Program-made: the position numbers and the translations under genes | Assembly: GCF_910592395.1 (NCBI RefSeq) | Contig: NC_088312.1 | Coordinates: 9,982,001 to 10,046,000 of the forward strand | DNA: 64,000 nucleotides | Source of the DNA: Lineus longissimus | Taxonomy: Eukaryota; Nemertea; Pilidiophora; Heteronemertea; Lineidae | Direction of reading: 5' to 3' | The notes under the pieces: generated by a model | Told to the model about the DNA's origin: nothing | What the model saw: only the letters and a program-made list of their open reading frames with translations | Database searches by the model: none | Part shown: positions 1 through 12,220 of the stretch, in pieces | How positions within the stretch are numbered: position 1 is the first letter of the stretch | Layout: each line of letters starts with the position of its first letter

Positions 1-2161
1 AAATCTTGGAGCAGCACCGACAGGAGTTTTTTGGGAAGCATTTTAAGATAACCCACAACAAAATCGAGAAAACCAAACCGACTTGTCCACAACGCATAAA
101 ACTGCCAAGTAAAAGTATGGAGGAGTGTATCAACGACCCATTGGACTTAAATGTTGGACATGATGTTGTATTCTCATTTGTGCAAAGTGACAAAAAATTT
201 GCACAGTTCATGAGCCGATATCTGCTTAGGAGGAACCCGGATTTGAACATTAGCATTGAATCAGAATCTGAACAGAAAAAAATGATAGAGCTTGATGCCG
301 CTCGTCTTGTTGTTGCATTGATATCGCCGCAATATCTCCGCAGTCCTCAAGGTCGTGACGAGTTTCATGTGTCGTTGTGCAAACACCGCGTAACCAAAGG
401 CAAGTCAGTGTTGTATTCAGTGCAGGTGTCGGGACTTTTACCCAAACCATCATTCCCGCTCCTGATTCCATGCAATGTCTCCTGTAATGATTACTTTTGG
501 AAGACGATTCAGTTCTGTGGTGAAATGGGCACGAACAGTCATCCATCGTTACCGAAGAGTCAAGCACTATGGGAAGTCATCAAAGATTCCACGTTCAGCG
601 GGGCAACGATGTGGACGCAGGACATGATGGCAGCGGGTGACGAGATCAACCTTCAGCTGAAGCATGCACTGGCACTGACGGTCGCCTGTGAAGACATTTT
701 GGATGTGCTCAATGCTGAGAGGTAAGCCGACATCTTCCCCCTCTGTAAAGGAGGTTGTGTCTCACTGGATACTAATGTGTCCCTCTTATCAAGTATTTCT
801 GAGGAATTTTAGAAGAATCGGTGATCACCGCGACATGCAATCAATATCAAATCCGGTGATTACCGCATTTACGGACGACGAGAGATCTTTCTGCTGCCCA
901 TAGCAGCGATTTAAGTTGCAGCGCTTTTGAATCACTCATTTGTGTGGCGCTTTAGCAGAGCCTAAGGCATCTTTAAATATAACACAATATACAGCTTCAC
1001 AAATCAAAGTCTGTCCTCTTGGCGTCCTTCAGCACGGGTTACTCACGAAATGAAATCATCACCAACATCATGAATCTGAAGAACGGATACCTGACCGATG
1101 ATGTTGTTCCATTTGAACCATCAGTAAGTACTCAATGGATATTCAGAGAATATGTCCGTGTCTTTTCATGATGTGTCTGAAACTTACAAAGCTTCTCGTA
1201 TCTCATCGGGTTATAACGACACTACCTTGGCAGTTGTTGCCTGAGTCAGAATAAAGGGTTGGGCAGACGACTTTTGTCGGATATGAAATTCTAGGAAGTG
1301 TTATTCCAGAAGGCTCTTCACATTGTTTGGTTGACGTGAAAAACTGCAATATCGTGTGTTCGAGTGTCTAAGTTTATGTTTCCTGCAGGGGTTGAGGCTG
1401 GTATAAACCCCAAACTTTGAAATTTTGGCTATATATGGAAGGTGTGTTTTGTTATTGGGGCTAACTGGAAATTTTTGAAAAGACCACACTGTTGGCGTCA
1501 AAGTGTGTATTGTTTGAGCATGAGACTAATCATTCCTCTTTTCTTGCAGTTTTTGAAGGAGATCACTGTGCCAGATCTTCTACCACCAGAGGAGGAAGAG
1601 GATAATGCAGAACCATTAATTGAGACTTTAGACACCCCACCGGAACACACACCACATCAGGAGCAGCCTATGATCAAAACTCGCGTTGGCTCTTCCATTC
1701 CAGATCTAAAGGAGTCCCTTGTTGAGCCAAGGAATGAGAGTGAAAGAATGTCCAAGGCTGGTGATTTAATGAGCGAAGCATCGACACTAACGACAGAGAA
1801 ACCATCCGAGACGTCAGTGTTGAGTTCCACAGACAGTGATGAGGTCTCCTTTGCAACGAGCAATACTCAAGGCAGCTCCAAGTTTAAAATTGAGGGAGAT
1901 TTGATAACAGTCACTCATTTGCATTATGAGCCGTCAGGAAAAACTGAGGAGGCACCTAAGGAGACCCTGAAGACGGATGCCGAGGACAGAAAAAACTATG
2001 TTGAGTCCCCGAAATTGGATGCAAGGAGCTCAGGGAAGGTAACAGATGGAAGGGAGTTTCCTACGGGAAGTAGGGCGTCAACTGCAACTTCAAGAAACAG
2101 TGCAATGTCAAGAGAAACTGTCAGCTCCCATGGACGTTCTCAGTCCTGTAGTGTTCTTTAA
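1..2161 (+). CDS. TIR-like domain protein, 3' part (three exons, 5' end outside window)
   Basis: Exons: window edge..721, 1033..1123 and 1550..2161 (stop). The frame is open to the left edge with no start codon, so the 5' end is missing. Junction phases agree (2, then 0); donors are GTAAGC and GTAAGT, and acceptors end in TTCAG and TTGCAG. About 473 residues are visible. Residues ~50-155 look like a TIR domain: a beta-strand-like HDVVFSFV followed by SPQYLRSPQGRDEF, which fits the usual S-x2-Y-x2-S-x5-E pattern, with the Glu at ~119 where TIR NADases have their catalytic Glu. The last exon is low-complexity and rich in Ser, Thr and Glu. It ends in CSVL, which fits a CaaX box with Leu last (geranylgeranylation type). 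TIR proteins act as signalling adaptors or NAD-consuming enzymes; which applies here is unknown. It is convergent with the next gene. The TIR call rests on motif reading only. Confidence 0.65.
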
Positions 2162-3778
2162 TTTGATGATTTACGATGTGTTCGGCATTGCAAAATTACT
2201 TGTATGCAGCTGCATGTATCTCTGAGCGAGCAAGGTGTTCGCCTTTGGTGTGTAAGGTTTATAGACTGTGAAGGAGTTTACCATAGATGTATATAGAAGG
2301 TTATAGTATAGTATATTATCCGAGACAGTATAACCATGACAAGTGTTTTTATTCAGAAAGTACAAAATACGTTGAGATTCCATCCAAGATTGATTCATGT
2401 AGAACAACTGCTGTATTATTGCTTTACACTGACTTACCACCAGCCATCATAGCCTTTTTATGTTGGAAATATATTTTTGTTAAACTTCGTATTGGGATAA
2501 TGTTCCTATGTGCATTCCTGTGCAATCATAAGTATTATATTATTATTAGTAATTGAATTATACAGGCCTATTATGACAGAGGTGGAGTGCAGCACCTTGC
2601 TTGTATTCAAGCAGATAAAAAAAACCCCAGAGCTGCTGTTGAGAAAGTCTCAATCGCTCCCGACATATTTTACACTTATACAGTTTTAAAAAGGTGTTAT
2701 TTCTATTTTAGTTTCTTATCAATGCGTCATACCCCAGGTGATATGTACGGTCAAACATATTGTGTGCCATGAAACAAAATACATTTTGTCTTTAAAAATT
2801 TATCTTGCTGTTTTGTCAATATTGGTCAGCATGTTTTCATCCTGACCTTGCTGAGTTTAAGGTCGCTGCACACTTACAAACTACTTAAAAATTGGGCTTT
2901 TAAGTTGTTGGTACATGTATCCAGAGTAGTTGTGAGCACACCTTGTGTGGCTGTTTCCTACTTTTGGCCCCATAATACAGTACAATTGGGATTTCCAGGT
3001 ACACATCAGTGGGACACGATCTTGGACTTGTCCATTCTGAGCCGTCGCAACCAGGCACTAAATATACTTGTCCGTCTTTTCATGGTAACAAAAAGGACAG
3101 TGGAAAGGAACAACCTGAGACCACAAGGACTGAGAATCCCTGGATCTACGCTTCCTAGATCTACGCCTCTTAGATGTACGATTCTCCGTCCTACCATGAT
3201 ACCACTGCACTTTGATATAGATAAACAAAAATGGTAGCCCCACAGAAACAACACAGTGTGAAAATGTAACATTCTCATCAGATTTATTCAAAACAAATCA
3301 AATAATCTATTGCATTATAAGATCTGGCCATTCACCTCTATAGAATAGAGGCCATGTAGATAGTAACTTTTAGAAAAGCCATTTTAGACGCAAATTTATG
3401 TTTTTGACCCACGTGCCACAGTTGTTGTCGGTATGACAAAGGCACTTGTGTAATGGGCAATGTCACCTACGACACTATCTACACGATGTGCATTACTTGG
3501 GCTTTGTCTGGCGGGATCGAGTGTTAATTGCTTGGCTTGCACTACTGATGTTTACAGAGATTCTGTCCTTGATTGCATCAGAACAGACACTGCTACAGGA
3601 GTCCAAGGTACATGATTCATTAATGTCTGTCCTCCTTGGTTCAAATAGTGCTTGACTTCTAAAAGTCCAGTAACGGATCTTCCCCTGAGGTCAAGTCGAT
3701 GCACACAGTACAATGATCCATAACTCTGTCCACTTCTGATTTCCTATCAATTCTTTTGAATTTGTATTTTCTTATTCA
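2162..3778. other. Convergent intergenic region / 3' UTRs
   Basis: AT-rich sequence between two convergent genes. Its short open frames have no splice signals or recognisable protein features. It should hold the 3' UTRs of both neighbours. TTTATT at 3283-3288 reads AATAAA on the minus strand and could be the poly(A) signal of the phosphatase gene. Nothing else seen. Confidence 0.5.
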
Positions 3779-5834
3779 TCATCGTGTCCCCAACTTTAGA
3801 ATAAAGTCCACAGCGGTGGGGAAGTCTTTACAGGTCGTAACAGGTGGTACCGCAAACCTGCATTCATCGCCTTCCCTGTATTTGCCTGTCTTTACAAGTA
3901 TGCCTTTCATTCCTGCTTCCATAGCACCAACAACATCATCACGTGCATCCTGAAATTTTACAAACGATTGAAAGTAAGAATGAGGTAAAAAGACCTGAAA
4001 TCCTGGCCTTTTGTATTCCGAGGTGATTTGTCCAAAACAACAGCTAATAAAATTACATGTACATGATTTATCTGATCCATTTCAAATGAACAGCTACAAC
4101 AACAATTTTCTATTTTAGACCCCCTTTTCCCAAAAAATTGGAAAACCTGTGTAGAATCCACAGTTGAATTGGTCACTAAAAGAACTTACATCGCCAATCA
4201 TGATCGTGTTCTCTGGTTTACAATCCAGGTCCCTCAATGCCTCCAGGAAGAAAGTCTTCTCTGGCTTACCCACTACCTCTGCTCTCTTGTCAGTCACAGA
4301 TTCTAGGCCCGTCACAAACAAACCTGGAAAAAAGCATAATTTTGCGAGGAAGGTACTGGTGTAACTGCTGGAAATGGAAGTCTGAACTGAGGAGGATCAA
4401 GTTTCTCTCATGTCTAACCATACACCAGTCTGTTCTGAGATATTGTTCATCCATCAAGTTAAAGATTTGTTAATGTTATTTATCTACCCTCTAACATCTC
4501 ACCAACAATTGAACTGAATTCGAGACAGTCTGTGCCTTACCTGGCCCCAAGTTTAATCCAGTCTTCGTTTTATAATACCTGGCTTTATGAATAGCTATAA
4601 AACCTGCACCATTCATGAGCAGCCTGAAGAAAAGTGAATTATTTTGTTAGTAAGGTTCCCATCCCTTCTAAAATAACACAAAGTCATAGTTAATTTTGAT
4701 GATCTTATGATCTGCTCGTCAGTACAAAATCTGTAAAATCAGAGGCCACATTTTTGTTTTGGGGCATTCCAGAGACAAAGTCACAATCAATCTCTATGTT
4801 ACAGAGGGAGCAGAACTGAATGCCGAGCTGTGGGGATTACTGGATAATCTTGCATGTCCTGCCACTTTTGTGCATGCTACAGAATTGATGGCCAATACCG
4901 AATGCTGAAGATGAAAATATGTTCCAATCAGATACAGTGTCTGCCGCTGAGACTAAACCCCATTCCAATCCTTAGACTAGACTACAAACCTAAAGGCCTC
5001 ATTCAGATGCTCATAATTGAAGGATGATGGTGCCAAGCCAATAACAACAGCATTGGGGTTCTGTGTGTTTATGCCTGAAAGATTTAAAACAAGGTTGCAT
5101 CTATATCTTCCTGAATCACAGGAGTTCGATAAAGTAATGATTTCCCTACCAAGTCAAGAGTGTTCCATTCTTAAGGCATTCTGAACTTTCAGAGGTATTC
5201 CTTTCAAAGCTCTATACCATGCAAGTTGTTTTTTGATACCAATCAGCAAATATCTTCACAATGAACCTACCCTCAAAATCCTCTTTAGCGCCATCTTCTA
5301 GGAACAGCAAAGGCCTGACTTGTTTTTGTTCCACAAGCTGCCTAGCTGCAGTCAGTGAGGTGAATATTTCCTCCTCCTTTATCCCAAATCCTAATTTATC
5401 AAGTCTCTCACACAGCAACCTCTTTGATTCTTTTGTGGTGTTAGTTACAAATTTCAACCTGATATCAGAATTTCTTAGCCTGAAATCAAAGAGTTGAGAG
5501 TATAATCTCTCGCTCAAGTACCCTTGCAATTGCTGCCCCAAGCTTTGGTGATACTCATACTGTCCTGAAGTAATGATAAAGGCCGCACTGAATATAATTA
5601 ACCCACTCTAGATCAAAACCAGTGTCCTGCTAATACTTTTTCTAACACGTGGTGTTCACAAAGTTATTCCTCTTGGTTTGACTGCAACCAAGTCTGACAA
5701 ACATACATGCACAACATGATGCTGAAAAGCTAAGGATTCATTTACCTTTGCAGAGCTTCAACAGAACCTGGGATAGCAGTATCCTCAATGTGGATAGTAC
5801 CACTTAGGTCAATTAGTAATGCGTCCACCTTCAT
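3779..5834 (-). CDS. HDHD2: HDHD2-type haloacid dehalogenase-like phosphatase, six exons
   Basis: Exons on the minus strand: 5746..5834, 5271..5479, 4990..5074, 4541..4623, 4190..4323, 3779..3949. All junctions are GT..AG and in phase, giving 256 residues (human HDHD2 has 259). Motif I reads DLSGT at residues 9-13, with Ser in place of the second Asp as in HDHD2. Motif II is KFVTNTT, followed by ESK. The stretch [21 protein letters not shown] is nearly identical to the vertebrate protein. Motif III Lys lies in [14 protein letters not shown] and motif IV is MIGD then ARDDV. The cap ([25 protein letters not shown]) is the C2a type between motifs II and III. An in-frame ATG at 5855 would add seven residues; I chose 5834 because it matches the family length. 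The physiological substrate of HDHD2 is not well defined. No damage seen. Confidence 0.93.
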
Positions 5835-5855
5835 CTTTTTGGACCAATTACACAT

Positions 5856-6766
5856 ACCTTTAATTGAATTAATTAATTTTTAAAACATTCACTGATTCAC
5901 TAGCAGCTTATTCATATTGGTATTCATCACTTTTGTACTGTGGATTTTGGAAAAGGCTTATCAACCAAATGGTGAGCCACCCTGGGGGCATGGAAGCTTT
6001 TAAAAAGTTGACAATTATGGTTTATGACAGGTACGCCTACAGCAGTATAGTCAATATAGGGCCCAGTTAATGAGTTAACTTAATTATAATAGCAGACGAA
6101 ATATCTGAACATCAAAATCTTATACATTTCTCTAAAAAGACAACAATTGATTAGTCTGTTTTCTAATAATTTAAGAATAACATACATCTGTACACCTGCC
6201 TGAATAACATTCACGTTTATCAGAGTTTTACAAATTACTGAAACAGGTTTTTTGATTGAAATATCACAAAAAATTCTACTTGGTTGCCAGCGCCATTTTT
6301 AGATCACATGACAAATTATGGTTGAGGTAATCGATTCCCTGCCAGCCGTGATAATGCACCGAAAATGTCTTCAGTTGAATATGAGATGTCACTTCATTTA
6401 CTCTGCCGTTATCAAATGGCACAAAAATCATAAACAAGTTTGGGGGAGAGAGGGATGTTCGAGATTTCAATTTGGTTGTTTTCTCTCTTCACTAACGTTA
6501 GTTGCTTGTTTTCGCATCAGTGGATTCATCATGCACCGTGAAGTCTCGTGTCTCCTGTCTGTCCTTCTGAAGAATGAGACTAAACTACTCTTAATGAAGA
6601 TGACGCGTAACAATAATTCCAGATCGAGACTCTTGATAGGGTGTGGTATATTTTACACGCGGGATGGTAGGGTGTATGTCTTTAATTAACAAATGACGGT
6701 TGTGAATTAAATTGGAACAATATAAGAGGAGAGTGTGCAGCTGCTGTGGCGTTGTCGCTCTAATCG
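5856..6766. other. Intergenic, AT-rich
   Basis: Between the start of the HDHD2 gene and the 3' end of the next minus-strand gene. I see no credible exon, repeat or element. It contains the HDHD2 promoter, without an obvious core motif. Confidence 0.4.
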
Positions 6767-9700
6767 TTATCCTCTGAACCCAGTGGAGTGGTAGCCATAG
6801 AAGAAATAGCGCTTTCTTTCGTTGTGAGAACGTCTGAGATCGGGAACAGGGTCAGGGTGCATGGCGTGAAATCTGAAGAGTAAAAAGAGTTAGTTAAGTA
6901 CTTGAGACGTCACTGACCTCGTACATCCAGATCAAGTCAGCAGCAGATACGTACTCTCCAATGTCTCTCAGTCGGACGCATTTCGTCGCATGTTTGAATT
7001 TAGTTTGTGGCCGGCTCATAGCTAGCTCCACACTCTGCTCGCAGTGGATCGGCCTCATCTTTCCCATGTTTGGATGACAGTTTGGACTCATCTGAGGCTG
7101 GCAGTGACAAAATTGCATGTTAATATTGAGTGAGTACCTACCGTTTATAAGCCTCCGTTTTAAACCTCAGGCCCAGTCTACAGGGTATGCGATCACCGGA
7201 CCGGAGGAGACACTGTGACAAGTGTATCGGTGGAAGAGGAATCTTGCGGATTTCAGGTTTTTGAAACAATGGATTGTTAGGAAAGGGTTGTCTCGGTAAC
7301 CTTAGATGTGCGGTGCACATTGACGCCAATGATTGGTCGTTTGTGTCTTCAGCAGTATCGTCTGCTATTTCGGGTTTGTCGTCTGCGTCGTCTTCGTTTT
7401 CAAGTTCATGAAATCCATCTTCTTCTTTGATCTCAAGGTCGTCTTGTTGGTTCAAACCTTCGTTTCCGTAGTCAGCGCTTCGTTGAAAGAGCGGTGGCAA
7501 CGCGTTATTTGTAATGCGGTCCAGTCTGATCCTCCAGTTCTCAAAAGCTGCCCATCGCTCACAAAGCGTTGTTGTGTGGGCGTTACTATAGATATTATCG
7601 TCGATGGTACAGTCGGGTTCGACAACCTTGTCGCAGAATGTATTCTTGCACATCTCAGCAGGACAGTTCCCTCCGTAACCAAAATACACATCACTTTGGT
7701 CACTATTTCCGGTAAGCTTGGCGTCTTCAATTAGCTTGGGGATTGGAGGGGTATTCACTTGGTCCGAAGAGTTGGACATCTTGATCGGGAATCTCTCCAT
7801 GTCTTCCTTTATCTGAAACGTCTTCTCCAACTTATATACACTGGGAGGCCAACACGGCGCAATACCGCCCAACTGTCTCTGCTTGTCTTTTTTGTCCGAA
7901 CGACAGGCATTGTCCACACAAGAACAATCTTGGTCAGCAAAACGAACCCGCTTCGTCAGTCTACAACTGTCTTTTGATGTGGATAAAATAGAAGTAGGGG
8001 ATGAACTGTTTTCATTGATGTCTGGGAATCCCTTGGGTTGCGTTGGCGAATAGCAGAAGGAAGTGCAAGGTGTATGAAATTTCCCCACACGTGAGATACA
8101 CGGGTCCTTTCCCCATGTCATGTCGTATGTCGAGGTATTATATGTCTTCTTGCGGTAGTCAGCGAGAGCGTCGTGCGTGGCCGGGCACACCGGCTTCAGG
8201 TGTCGACCTGAAAATATTTACTGTATAGGGTGCCGCAAAAGTCTTATATACAGAAGAAAGGAAGATTGTGAACCAACTAGAACCTTTAAAGAAAGTTTTT
8301 TAGACGTGCAGAGAATCACTGTTCTACGACACATTTACTTTTCATGTTTGATTTCTTTGAAAGTCCACGGATGCAATCTGAATAGGTGCATCGGCGCCGC
8401 GTCCAGGTGGCGGGGAAAAGGACAACAATGATACCACGTTTTTTTGCCCAGTGTTATGGCAGAGTCAGAGCTAATTCGAATAGCAAAAACATCAGATACC
8501 ATGACACCAACATGCCTTTCATTTATACCTCCTGTTTTGTTGTCCTCATCCGGACCGCGAGGGAACATTTCCGACTTCTCTATGTGGGTCGAGTACGGCA
8601 CGTCTTCTAATATTGGTCCAACATGGCACTTGCGAGAGCTGCAAGGGATACGCTTGAGGTTTTTTTTAACTGAGCACATACCTGAAGATTCTGAAAAATG
8701 ATGGAGGACATTACCTCCGCCGCAACTGACGTGCTAAACAGACATCGTTGTGACTTATTCGTCTGCTGTACTCTTGCGAGGCACACGGGCAGTAATTTTT
8801 GTTGCAAGGTCTGTGCTCTGCTTTGCTAGTTCCCGTTTGAAATAAAAACCTGGCGAGGACATTGCAGTAGGCACAAGTGAATACTAATGAGGTGTGTCCC
8901 TATTTGTTCTGAAATACATTTTCTCACAATCTCTTGCGTTTTCCCGTTATTGTTACGTCAGGTCCCTACGCGACTACGTTTTTCTGTACTTACTCTATAT
9001 TTACTGTGCCTACTGGCGGTAACCTGAAAAAGCCATACGGATGGATGACAAACGTTGGGAAATATAATCTTGACAAAAAACTTCATCTATTATTATTTTG
9101 CATAACCACAGAGATTGTACAGGACAAAGGTGTGTTGATCTATTAAAACGCTGTGACTGATCCAACGATTGAAAGTGGTTCAAGTTTTGCATCGGAGTCT
9201 TTGGAGGATCGGTGTGACAACAATGCAAGTCCGCCAGGAATGCGAGTCACAATACAAATACATGTACATAACATGAACATCCGTCTGTTTTTCAAAGAAA
9301 TACAGTCGCCGACATTTACTGCTGCTGTAACCAACACCTTTTAATCCTCACAGATATTCATGAAACGACTGCATGTACTTTTACTCCGAGCCGATTTACG
9401 ATATCGGTGACTTTAAAGTAAAAAGATAAATCAGAATTTTAAAACCTAAGCGTAGGGTATCTAGCTGAGACTCACAGTTGGTCGTTCTGTCGACATGCAC
9501 TGGGCAGCAGTGATGTCACATCGTGGGGTTGCAGGACAGCTTGACTGTAAACGAGAGGAAAATGGGAAAAATTCTGATTATCCAGTAGCATTACGTCGCC
9601 TGATGTTCATTCAGCAGAACAACCTGGGTCCGGTTGTTCAAAACAAGTTTTGTCACAATCTTATTTTGTATGCAGAAATGTCCAAGCATGCCAGTCGACT

Positions 9701-10326
9701 AGATCGACGAGTAGACGACTTCACGACGGCGCTGGTAAGTGGTAGTTAGTATCAGATACTATAATTTTGTCTTCACCCAATTGTCCGCAATGAATGTACG
9801 AAACAAATGACAACGGTACTTACAAGTTGTCCACTCCACTGCTGAAGTGCCGATGGCTCCTTGGTACGGGCAAGTCCTTCACTTTGACCTTTCCAAAGAA
9901 GGGAAGAGCACCGATCCCGCCATATCTTGTGATTTCCGTGCCCCATACATTACCTCCAAGGGGAGGGCGTTTCACCGTAGTCACGCTGAAGGAAAATGAA
10001 TTATTTAGTGGGAGGAGAAGAAGAAGACTTGAGGAGGACTGAGGAGAAGGAGGGGGACTGAGAAGAGAATGATGTGATTGTTTTTTTTATATTATATCTC
10101 ACCCGAGACTCGGTATGCTTTGGCGGTCAGATTGTCCTGGGGAAAACAGATCACTGGACAGATAGTTGCGAGAAATTGGTATTTGGACGGTGGCTGTCAT
10201 CTTCCGCTCTTTCGCGGCCCAAGGCACGCTCTGCTAACTCAAACTGATCCTTTCTTTTCCCTTTTTCCTCTTCAAAAAAGCTTTTTACAACTTTCCTGCT
10301 GTCAAAAGATGCCGACGAGTTACCAT
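6767..10326 (-). CDS. Uncharacterised 526-residue protein, seven exons, RVxF motif
   Basis: Exons on the minus strand: 10289..10326 (ATG), 9824..9985, 9476..9544, 8994..9023, 8529..8638, 7142..8207, 6767..6872 (TAA). All six junctions are GT..AG, phases agree throughout, and the total is exactly 527 codons including the stop. Exon 4 is a 30-bp microexon. The N-terminus is Gly/Pro/Val-rich (RPPLGGNVWGTEITRYGG). The middle has DALADYRKKTYNTSTYDM, a PP1-docking-like KRVRF at residues 222-226 and an acidic stretch at ~397-430. The C-terminus is HNERKRYFFYGYHSTGFRG. The Tyr/Gly/Pro-rich style with a short conserved-looking end resembles small microtubule inner proteins of cilia and sperm tails, but that is only an impression; I recognise no family. 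Exon 6 could instead read into a stop at 7138, but its CG-GTAGGT donor joins in phase to the last exon. Confidence 0.7.
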
Positions 10327-10373
10327 GGCTTGGACAGTTGCGCAGTTGCTAGACGTGGCGTCATAGTACGAAA

Positions 10374-10381
10374 TGACGTCA
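10374..10381. promoter_or_regulatory. Perfect CRE (TGACGTCA) upstream of the 526-residue protein gene
   Basis: The palindromic CREB/ATF/CREM site TGACGTCA lies 48 bp upstream of the start ATG at 10326. A second CGTCA half site is at ~10403-10407, in a locally GC-richer stretch. The position suits a proximal promoter. Binding is inferred from the motif alone. Confidence 0.5.
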
Positions 10382-12115
10382 CTGTAGCTGTCTCTACGGT
10401 AACGTCACATAGTCGTCACACTTGCTCGCGCCCGGGGGCCCAGTTCATGGCAGTTGCTCAATCGGCGTTATGTGTGTGTGTTTATTCGTCAAGAAAAAGT
10501 TCTGACACAGGATCTTCTATGACAGCGTTACTCAACTATATAGCGTTGTCTCCTTCAGTAAATTTTATTTACATTTACAATAACATCGTTATGACAACAT
10601 TACCGCTAACTGCGCTCTGGGCGTTATCTGTGGACGTCGTTAAAAATTGTTTACTAAGTGTAGAGTTGGATCGTGAACTTTTCTACTGTTATGTTGAAAT
10701 AGATTTTATCCCTATTTCACATCATCTCTTGCCCGAAGAGGCGTTGTCCAGCTCCAAAGTTAGCTCCCTGATTGTTAATAACAGCCCTGTTTGGAACACC
10801 TTCTTGGTATAATAATCCTTGCCGTCACTGGGATGAGGCATTACATCCGAGAAAAGGGGCGCCAGTATCATTTCCAAATTCTCTCGAAGATATGGCGTAA
10901 CACACATCAGGAAAGATATACCTCGTTCATCAGGGTAGCCCCCCCCCCCCCCCCCCGAAACACTCATGATAAAGCTCTCGCCTTGTCAGCTTTATGTTGT
11001 CTTTATTTACGCCTGTCATTAGCCACGGTTTACTGAGCCTTACTGTGCCACCACAAGTTGTCTTTTCTCATTGCAGCCGTATCGAATGTAGACCTTCGCC
11101 CCTGGCCTTCCCCCTTGTCATTATTTAGCTCAACGATCCCAACCACACCATTTTTGGCGGGAAAATGAAAATGTTTCACTTGGTAACCGCCAGGCGGCGC
11201 TGTGGGAAAGCAACAGGCAGCCATTTTGCCAGTTCGGCTTTTCAAGCGATTAAATGCTTAACGTTTGTCAATAATTTTGCAACATCTTTGTGATTTGTGT
11301 GTTCTTAGGGAGCAGGACATCTAGAGCTGAAAATAATGAGTGCGTAATTCCATAAGTTATCTTATGATGAATGTGCAGTTTTAGACAAATTGAAGAAATC
11401 GCGGGTCGCCACTGACGCTTTCTGCAGAAATCCTATGCAATGCATTGGATGCACTACGAATACTCTATCGTTACATACATGACATACGTAGGCCTATGCA
11501 TACGTAAAAAAATATACAAAGACAAACGTGAAATGTCAAAACGACATATTTTGTCAACATTGTTCGATTTCATTCAAAGAATGTCGGTCTGTGTGCTCAG
11601 TTCATGGTGTATAGGCCTACCCCGGCCGAGGGCTTTTTTTAGGCTAAGCCTAATGTGCGACGAAAATATTAGTGGAAATTGTGTAGGCCTGAGGCAAGAC
11701 TGCCGCCGCAAGAGGCCTAGAGGGGCCTTCCTAATTAACGAAAAACCATGATAGGCATATTAAAAGTCAAAAATTTAAGAGGGGGGAAAAAGTCAAAGAA
11801 GAAAGGGTAGGCCTAGGACCAGGTATTAAACTGTGAATACTTGACTTGCCAAACTCAGAAATGCAGCGCCACTCGCGGACAAAGATAGAACAACTCGACA
11901 TTTTTTCCACCGGTTTTCGCTGCGCATGCGTACCAGCCGTCATCTTTCGCGGCGACGGACGAGAAAAACAACTGTTCTTCACGCAGTGAAAGAAAATTCA
12001 CACAGGTAAACTGGTTATAACTGTGGTACGTCTGTTCATGAGCCTTAAAGAACTTTTTGAACTCTCAAAAACTTACACAAAGCAAGTTCAGATTGCCGCC
12101 ATTATTAGTTTCCGG
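10382..12115. other. Divergent intergenic region between the minus gene and the SH3 adaptor gene
   Basis: The two flanking genes are transcribed away from each other, so both promoters should lie here. An 18-nt run of C is at 10939-10956. One arm of an inverted repeat is at 11836-11938. Open frames here carry no protein features I recognise. No TATA box is clear for the adaptor gene. Confidence 0.4.
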
Positions 12116-12220
12116 ATGGCTGGTACGCATGCGCAGCGAAAACCGGTGAAAAAAATGTCGAGTTGTTCTATCTTTGTCCGCGAGTGGCGCTGCATTTCTG
12201 AGTTTGGCAAGTCAAGTATT
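11836..12220. repeat. Inverted repeat, ~103-bp arms (11836-11938 and 12118-12220)
   Basis: The plus strand at 12118-12220 (beginning GGCTGGTACGCATGCGCAG) reappears almost exactly as the reverse complement of 11836-11938, with a ~180-bp spacer. The right arm begins two bases after the A of the proposed adaptor start codon at 12116. Either this is a small foldback insertion or a local inverted duplication of the first-exon region. The transcript could form a long hairpin. Confidence 0.8.

Noticed and set aside
6894-7118. A 75-codon minus-strand frame with exon-like edges (CAG acceptor, GAG-GTCAGT donor) between the last two exons of the 526-residue protein gene
   Set aside because: Its open frame needs phase 0 on the left, but the preceding exon ends in phase 2; inclusion gives an immediate stop. 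Joining 7142 directly to 6872 keeps phase and gives a sensible C-terminus.
8700-8832. Plus-strand frame MMEDITSAATDVLNRHR with many Cys, ending in TAG
   Set aside because: It lies in an intron of a well-supported minus-strand gene and has no splice sites or family resemblance.
10316-10332. GTTACCATGGCTTGG as an RFX X-box
   Set aside because: Only the left half fits; the right half lacks the RGYAAC pattern, and it overlaps the start codon.
10078-10812. 244-codon plus-strand frame upstream of the SH3 adaptor gene
   Set aside because: It overlaps the first exon and promoter of the minus-strand gene and has no domain or splice support; likely chance in a locally GC-richer region.
11900-12005. 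ATG at ~11925 leading to a donor at 12006 as an alternative first exon of the SH3 adaptor
   Set aside because: It ends in phase 2, while exon 2 requires phase 1.
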